Positions 59,313 to 64,000 of a stretch of DNA of 64,000 bases are shown here, in pieces. Every line of letters begins with the position of its first letter. The stretch's first letter is position 1. The translations under genes were made by a program, and so were the position numbers. The notes beneath the pieces are model-generated. The model was not told the origin of the DNA and searched no databases. It worked only from the letters and a program-made list of their open reading frames with translations. The stretch covers positions 992,001 to 1,056,000 of the forward strand of contig NZ_CP017279.1 of assembly GCF_001750725.1 (NCBI RefSeq), given 5' to 3'. Source of the stretch: Enterobacter ludwigii (lineage in GTDB: Bacteria; Pseudomonadota; Gammaproteobacteria; Enterobacterales; Enterobacteriaceae).

Positions 59313-60632
59313 ATGCTTTATAACACTGGCACTATCGCTATTAACGGAAATACTGCAACCGGCACAGGTACAAACTGGACGGCACCGGCCAGCCAGGTTC
59401 GCGCTGGCCAGACGATTATCGTCATGTCTAACCCGGTCCAGCTGTTCCAGATTTCATCCGTGAACAGCGCCACGTCAATGACGGTTACGCCAGCTGCTTC
59501 CCCGGCGCTGAGTGGCCAGAAGTACGGCATTCTTGTATCTGACAATATCTCGGTAGATGGCCTGGCGCAGGCGATGTCTCAGCTCATTAACGAGTATGAC
59601 GAGAATATCGGTGCGTGGGAGACGTTCGCCACCACATCAGCAAATCAGAGCATCACTGTAACCATCAACGGCGCCGCCGTAACCATCCCCGGGATCGGGA
59701 AACTGGCGCAAAAAGGGAGCAATGGTGCCCTTGCAATCGCTGACGGCGGGACTGGGGCAACTACTGCAGAAGGCAGTCGCGCAAACCTCGGTTTAGGAGA
59801 CAGCGCCACCAGGAACGTTGGCACGGGGGCCGGCACGGTCGCTGCTGGCGATGATTCACGTATTGCAGGAGCTCTGCAAACCTCAGGCGGAACACTTACA
59901 GGCCAGCTGAATTTGAAAGGCGCACCCATTGCAGCTGATGCCAACTCTGTTATTTCCGCAAACGGTGGTCTCGATGTCGATTTGGCAAAGGGATTTTTGA
60001 TGAGGGGGAAAGTACAGCAGGGGGCAGGCAAAGATAACAATATACTGACTGTTTCAGGCGATGGTAACACTGCAGCGACAGGGTATGTCGGAGCATTTCA
60101 GTACAACTGGTATGCCGACGGCTGGATCACCGGGATAACTCGTGGTTCAGGTACCAACACGCTTACATACTCCATCTACTATAACGGTGCATCATATGGC
60201 ACGGGGTCAAAACTGTGGAGCTTTAATTACGATGGTTCTGCCACCTCTCAGGGCGCGTGGGTTAATGGTTCTGATATCCGTCACAAATTTGATATTGAGC
60301 TTGTGAAAAATTCTCTGGCCGCCGTTATTAGCTGGCGCGGCACGACATACGAGATTAAAGACGGTGGCCGGGGCGTAGGCCTAATTGCCCAGGATGTGGA
60401 GAAGTGGTGCCCCGATGCAGTCAAGACATACGGAGACCGTAAGTTCAGTGATGAAACGGTGATTGAGAACTTTAAATTTCTTGATACCTCTGGCGTGTCG
60501 GCTGCTTACCACACTGAGGCCATAAAAGAACTGTTTAACCTAGTGGAACTGGCGCTTAACGATCCGGAAAAAGCTCGTGATGTTATTAAAGCGGTGAAAG
60601 CTGCCTCTGAGCTTAGCCAATCGGGTTCGTAA
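59313..60632 (+). CDS. Side tail fibre with C-terminal S74 chaperone domain
   Basis: The 439-aa protein begins MLYNTGTIAINGNTATGTGTNW, has Gly/Ala/Thr-rich fibre repeats and ends in an intramolecular chaperone/peptidase S74 domain (GSDIRHKFDIELVKN...GLIAQDVEKWCPDAV). These domains trimerise and then cut themselves off at the Ser of the GSD motif. The ATG at 59313 has GGAG 5 nt upstream; 59298 is possible. Confidence 0.88.
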   Translation: MLYNTGTIAINGNTATGTGTNWTAPASQVRAGQTIIVMSNPVQLFQISSVNSATSMTVTPAASPALSGQKYGILVSDNISVDGLAQAMSQLINEYDENIGAWETFATTSANQSITVTINGAAVTIPGIGKLAQKGSNGALAIADGGTGATTAEGSRANLGLGDSATRNVGTGAGTVAAGDDSRIAGALQTSGGTLTGQLNLKGAPIAADANSVISANGGLDVDLAKGFLMRGKVQQGAGKDNNILTVSGDGNTAATGYVGAFQYNWYADGWITGITRGSGTNTLTYSIYYNGASYGTGSKLWSFNYDGSATSQGAWVNGSDIRHKFDIELVKNSLAAVISWRGTTYEIKDGGRGVGLIAQDVEKWCPDAVKTYGDRKFSDETVIENFKFLDTSGVSAAYHTEAIKELFNLVELALNDPEKARDVIKAVKAASELSQSGS

Positions 60633-60652
60633 ATAATCTACGCAGGTACCCA

Positions 60653-60745
60653 ATGAGAAAACCGCCGCCCATCGTATGTAAGGAGGGACGGCATGGAAAG
60701 ATTAAGATTGTATTCACCGAACGCGAGATCCACGTGCGATTATGA
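60653..60745 (+). CDS. Small ORF overlapping the 47-aa ORF (30 aa)
   Basis: The frame MRKPPPIVCKEGRHGKIKIVFTEREIHVRL overlaps the 47-aa frame. It has little ribosome-site support; listed only because the composition looks protein-like. Confidence 0.2.
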   Translation: MRKPPPIVCKEGRHGKIKIVFTEREIHVRL

Positions 60746-60836
60746 TCATTTCCTGGATCTGACCCAAGGTAAATTTCTCTGCCTCATCGCACGGCATCAC
60801 CACATAGCCGGTGCGGATAACATGCTCCAGGCATGA
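60693..60836 (+). CDS. Small ORF with strong ribosome site (47 aa)
   Basis: AAGGAGGG lies 5 nt before the ATG of MERLRLYSPNARSTCDYDHF..., 47 residues, His/Cys-containing, ending LQA. It follows the tail fibre. No family is recognised. The rest of 60837-61103 shows no gene. Confidence 0.45.
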   Translation: MERLRLYSPNARSTCDYDHFLDLTQGKFLCLIARHHHIAGADNMLQA

Positions 60837-61103
60837 TTCTATGGAGGAACTCATTTATCATGGCTTAGAGGCAAGATAAATCCTTGCTTTCGTAAACAGT
60901 ACGACCGGTGACTGCTAAGAATCCCTAAGCTTGGCCCCTCCGTTTTATGAACGAACTTATAACACACAAGCTTGTTGCTGTTGGGATAATGGATTTATTC
61001 TGTGTGTTTAGATTATCGCAACATGTTTTGACCATGAGCGGACAGGCGAAGGCGTGTTCTACGATATACTTCTCTCTGTCGATGCTTATGGTCTACATTA
61101 ACA

Positions 61104-61523
61104 GTGATGTACACAATGGTTAACGTTCTTACTGTAGAGGAATTTTTCGGGATACAGCGAAACCTGAAAAAGTTATCAGAAACATGGTCCGATCTCTGGG
61201 CGATGTTGCACATCAGCCAAGCGAGTCCGACGCATATTATCTGTCTGAAGTTTTCCGATGTAGAAAACGGGAGGCTTGTACTCAGGTCCAATAGGCGGCT
61301 TGCCTTGCGTTACGTAGAGATCAGTCCAGGAATAGAGAAAATTCTCGTATCCCGAAGAACCTCATATCCGGAAGATGAATATTTATTCCAGAGCCATACA
61401 AATCGCACATTGTCCAACCCTCGCCCGGTTACTCTTATTGCTTTTAATGCCGCGCTTAAAACTGCTTGCAGAAATGTCACCTGTAAAACGGTAAGCAGCA
61501 AGAGTGCTGCATTCTTAAAATAA
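61104..61523 (+). CDS. Truncated integrase-like protein
   Basis: The 139-aa protein resembles the catalytic domain of FimB/integrase-type tyrosine recombinases (WAMLHISQASPTHIICLKFSDVENGRLVL). It ends before the HxxR and Tyr motifs and lacks the usual Arg (Ser-Pro-Thr at that site). It cannot be a recombinase; a DNA-binding regulator or a remnant are the options. Start GTG 61104, ATG 61107 or 61116. A terminator follows directly. Confidence 0.5.
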   Translation: MMYTMVNVLTVEEFFGIQRNLKKLSETWSDLWAMLHISQASPTHIICLKFSDVENGRLVLRSNRRLALRYVEISPGIEKILVSRRTSYPEDEYLFQSHTNRTLSNPRPVTLIAFNAALKTACRNVTCKTVSSKSAAFLK

Positions 61524-61525
61524 AA

Positions 61526-61562
61526 AGCCGCAACCCGTCGTATGCAAGAACGGGTTGCGGCT
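61526..61562 (+). terminator. Terminator of the integrase-like gene
   Basis: AGCCGCAACCCG and CGGGTTGCGGCT form a perfect 12-bp stem (13 with the next pair). There is little T tract after it. Confidence 0.6.
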
Positions 61563-61887
61563 GGTTGCTTAGTGTTCATGTCCAAGCAATCATCAGAAAT
61601 AGTAACCTTTTGACAGTTAAAGTCCAATCGCAATGAGCTTAGGCTGGTCGGTTGATCGCAAACGGCGTGGACAGAAAGCAGATGGCAATAATTTATGATG
61701 TGGCTGTGTGCACTCTTTATAAAAAGTTTCCGGCATCTAAGCCGGTTTCATTGTGAACATACGTGGTCATGCCGGGAAAATTTACAAAACGCATAATTTG
61801 AAGCGAGATAGAAACTTACAAACCAAACGGTGAAGCTTTGCACAGTCGCTGGAACTTTGGTGTCTTGCGCACAAACTCAAATGAAAC
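61563..61887. other. Intergenic region without recognised gene
   Basis: About 325 bp between the terminator and the umuD promoter. I see no ORF with a ribosome site and no tRNA; it may include attR or the umuD promoter. Confidence 0.35.
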
Positions 61888-61907
61888 TACTGTATATAAA
61901 AACAGTA
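61888..61907. promoter_or_regulatory. LexA box of umuDC
   Basis: TACTGT-N8-ACAGTA is an essentially consensus SOS box, 16 nt before the umuD ATG. Confidence 0.92.
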
Positions 61908-61922
61908 TTCGAGGTATGCGTA

Positions 61923-62342
61923 ATGGAATTCTTCAGACCTACAGAACTGAGAGAAATTATCTCCATCCCACTTTTCAGCGACTTAGTTCAGTGTGGCTTC
62001 CCGAGTCCGGCAGCTGATTACGTTGAGCAGCGTATTGATCTCAATGAGCTTTTAGTTGCGCATCCCAGCTCGACGTATTTCGTAAAGGCCGCAGGCGACT
62101 CGATGATCGAGGCTGGGATTAGCGACGGTGATCTGCTGGTGGTGGATAGCTCCCGAACTGCTGAACACGGAGATATCGTAATTGCCGCGGTTGAAGGAGA
62201 ATTCACAGTCAAACGTCTGCAGCTCCGCCCGACCGTTCAGCTTAATCCGATGAACAGCGCTTATTCGCCGATTATCGTCGGCAGTGAAGACACGCTGGAC
62301 GTTTTCGGCGTCGTGACTTTCATCGTTAAATCGGCGAGCTGA
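61923..62342 (+). CDS. umuD: SOS mutagenesis protein UmuD
   Basis: The 139-aa protein has the Cys-Gly self-cleavage site (LVQCGFPSP), the Ser nucleophile ([10 protein letters not shown]) and Lys (FTVKRLQ) of the S24 dyad. RecA-stimulated cleavage yields UmuD', which with UmuC forms Pol V. The frame extends 31 codons upstream through the LexA box, so the ATG at 61923 is chosen. Confidence 0.95.
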   Translation: MEFFRPTELREIISIPLFSDLVQCGFPSPAADYVEQRIDLNELLVAHPSSTYFVKAAGDSMIEAGISDGDLLVVDSSRTAEHGDIVIAAVEGEFTVKRLQLRPTVQLNPMNSAYSPIIVGSEDTLDVFGVVTFIVKSAS

Positions 62343-62344
62343 AC

Positions 62345-63613
62345 ATGTTCGCGCTCTGTGATGTGAATTCGTTCTACGCATCATGCGAGACGGTGTTTCG
62401 GCCTGATTTGAGGGGGCGCCCGGTTGTCGTTCTCTCTAATAATGATGGCTGCGTAATTGCGCGCAGCGCCGAGGCCAAAGCCGCCGGAATTACCATGGGT
62501 GAGCCTTTCTTCAAGCAAAAGGAGCTTTTCCGGCGCGCTGGCGTTGTTTGCTTCAGCAGCAACTATGAGCTGTATGCTGATATGTCGAACCGGGTAATGA
62601 CGACACTTGAGGAAATGAGCCCTCGCGTCGAAATTTACAGCATCGACGAAGCATTTTGCGACCTGACAGGTGTTCGCAATTGCCGGGATCTGACGGATTT
62701 CGGTAAAGAGATCCGCGCTACGGTTCTGAAGCGTACGCATCTGACTGTCGGGGTTGGCATCGCGCAGACAAAAACACTCGCAAAGCTGGCCAACCACGCC
62801 GCAAAGAAATGGCAGCGGCAGACGGGTGGGGTAGTTGACCTCTCAAATGTTGATCGCCAGCGCAGGCTGCTTTCTGTGGTACCTGTAGAGGACGTCTGGG
62901 GTGTTGGTCGCCGAATCAGTAAAAAGCTAAACGCGATGGGTATTAAAACGGCCTTAGACCTTTCAGAGCAGAGTACATGGATAATCCGGAAGCACTTTAA
63001 CGTGGTACTCGAGCGCACTGTACGGGAGCTGCGCGGCGAACCCTGTCTTGATCTGGAAGAGTTTGCCCCTACAAAGCAGGAAATCGTCTGCAGCAGGTCA
63101 TTCGGCGAACGCGTTACAGAGTATGAACAGATGCGGCAGGCTATTTGTAGCTATGCGGCGCGTGGCGCCGAAAAGCTACGTGGTGAGCACCAGTATTGCC
63201 GTTTTATCTCGGCGTTCGTTAAAACATCTCCGTTTGCCTTGAACGAACCATATTACGGCAATAGTGCCTCTATGAAGCTTCTCACCCCCACCCAGGATTC
63301 ACGCGACATCATTAACGCCGCGGTAAAGTGCCTGGACAAAATCTGGAAGGATGGCCACCGGTACCAGAAGGCAGGGATCATGCTTGGGGATTTTTTCAGC
63401 CAGGGCGTGGCCCAGCTCAACCTGTTCGATGAGAACGCGCCGCGTGCTGGTAGCGAGAGGTTGATGGAAGTTCTGGATTATCTGAACGGGAAAGATGGAA
63501 AGGGAACGCTTTATTTTGCCGGGCAGGGCATACAGCAGCAGTGGCAAATGAAGCGAGAAATGTTGTCGCCTCGATATACGACGAGATATTCAGACCTGCT
63601 TAGGGTCCGATAA
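62345..63613 (+). CDS. umuC: Y-family DNA polymerase UmuC
   Basis: The 422-aa translesion polymerase subunit has the Y-family motifs [10 protein letters not shown] and [11 protein letters not shown] (catalytic acidic residues), thumb and little-finger domains and a C-terminal beta-clamp-type QLNLFD. It starts 2 nt after umuD. Confidence 0.96.
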   Translation: MFALCDVNSFYASCETVFRPDLRGRPVVVLSNNDGCVIARSAEAKAAGITMGEPFFKQKELFRRAGVVCFSSNYELYADMSNRVMTTLEEMSPRVEIYSIDEAFCDLTGVRNCRDLTDFGKEIRATVLKRTHLTVGVGIAQTKTLAKLANHAAKKWQRQTGGVVDLSNVDRQRRLLSVVPVEDVWGVGRRISKKLNAMGIKTALDLSEQSTWIIRKHFNVVLERTVRELRGEPCLDLEEFAPTKQEIVCSRSFGERVTEYEQMRQAICSYAARGAEKLRGEHQYCRFISAFVKTSPFALNEPYYGNSASMKLLTPTQDSRDIINAAVKCLDKIWKDGHRYQKAGIMLGDFFSQGVAQLNLFDENAPRAGSERLMEVLDYLNGKDGKGTLYFAGQGIQQQWQMKREMLSPRYTTRYSDLLRVR

Positions 63614-63650
63614 ATTTTCCTGATGTCTTGGGCCGCGTCAGGAGGAAAAT
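63614..63650 (+). terminator. Possible umuDC terminator
   Basis: ATTTTCCT...GA pairs with TCAGGAGGAAAAT with a small bulge directly after the umuC stop. Confidence 0.4.
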
Positions 63651-63765
63651 TATTGCCGAACGTCTAGCCCTTCTGCCTCCTGTCAACAAGCTTAGCTTTC
63701 TGAGATACGCCAGGCGCAAGGAAATCAATATTAACATCAAACGATTAATGCAACAAAAATACGAT

Positions 63766-63792
63766 TAAAGATATTTTATTGCGTGCCGATAG
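63766..63792 (+). promoter_or_regulatory. Sigma-28 (FliA) promoter of flxA
   Basis: TAAAGATA, an 11-nt spacer and GCCGATAG match the FliA consensus TAAAGTTT-N11-GCCGATAA at 13 of 16 positions. Confidence 0.85.
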
Positions 63793-63815
63793 TGCTTTTT
63801 TAAAAGGAGAAATCT

Positions 63816-64000
63816 ATGTCTGTCACAATTCAGGGGAATGCCTCAACTGCCATTTTAAACAACTCCGCCCCGGAAGGAACATCAAAAATAGCCAAAATCA
63901 TGAGACAAATTCAAGTGCTGACTGAAAAGCTTGGGAAAATCTCATCGGAAGAGGGGATGACGCCAGAGCAGAAAAAAGAAATGGCTGCACTAGTACAGAA
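63816..64000 (+). CDS. flxA: FlxA-like protein (3' end outside window)
   Basis: The visible 61 codons (MSVTIQGNASTAILNNSAPEG, then IAKIMRQIQVLTEKLGKISSEE) match E. coli FlxA, a FliA-dependent protein of unknown function encoded in the Qin prophage. AAAGGAG precedes the ATG and a FliA promoter lies 24 nt upstream. The frame is open to the window edge. Confidence 0.88.
   Translation, partial: MSVTIQGNASTAILNNSAPEGTSKIAKIMRQIQVLTEKLGKISSEEGMTPEQKKEMAALVQ

Noticed and set aside
63766..63815. AAAGATATT and TTTTAAAA words shared with 21160-21232 as att core
   Set aside because: Only 8-9 identical bases in AT-rich DNA, expected by chance.

Overview
The window looks like an Enterobacteriaceae chromosome, most likely Enterobacter or a close relative. 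The host genes potABCD, pepT, roxA, phoPQ, purB, hflD, mnmA, nudJ, rluE and icd keep E. coli-like order and protein sequence. A chemotaxis-receptor gene and an EAL-HDOD gene lie beyond potD, where I recall ycfZ/ymfA/cobB in E. coli. Species is inferred from protein resemblance only.

Layout. 1-2.5 kb: 5' part of a dCache chemoreceptor gene and a divergent EAL-HDOD gene. 2.5-6.3 kb: spermidine/putrescine ABC transporter operon (potA start is unusual). 6.6-17.0 kb: ordinary core genes, with a recognisable PhoP box upstream of phoPQ. 17.1-21.1 kb: an AT-rich island after icd with a frameshifted OmpX/PagC-type porin, a LuxR-type regulator, two tiny membrane proteins, an IprA-like regulator and an orphan O-antigen-type flippase. 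21.2-60.6 kb: an apparently complete lambda-like siphovirus prophage. 60.7-64.0 kb: small ORFs, a truncated integrase-like protein, SOS-controlled umuDC and the start of a flxA-like gene behind a sigma-28 promoter.

The prophage follows lambda prophage order. Leftward genes are int, xis, a RecE-N/DnaQ hybrid exonuclease, a DUF1482 protein and a short repressor. Rightward genes are cro, a YdaT-type gene, O with an iteron origin inside it, P, small regulators, dinI and a probable antirepressor, rusA, DUF968 and a Q-like gene. They are followed by the S21-type holin/endolysin/Rz/Rz1 cassette, a lambda-identical cosN, and Nu1-A-W-B-C(Nu3)-D-E-FI-FII-Z-U-V-G(T)-H-M-L-K-I-J, Cor and a tail fibre. 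The repressor lacks a self-cleavage domain, while dinI plus the downstream small gene sits behind a LexA box. This predicts Gifsy-type induction: LexA derepression makes an antirepressor that titrates the repressor. Morons on the opposite strand or between modules are an OLD-family nuclease, a three-helix membrane protein and a one-helix membrane protein; these are candidate defence or exclusion genes, and Cor is a known type of superinfection-exclusion lipoprotein.

The most unusual observations are a 20-bp motif repeated at four gene junctions of the two early operons and resembling the leftward operator/promoter; a T9 tract that throws the island porin out of frame; the hybrid exonuclease with a duplicated RecE-type segment; and the non-cleavable repressor/LexA-dinI-antirepressor arrangement. 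I could not identify attL/attR by eye.
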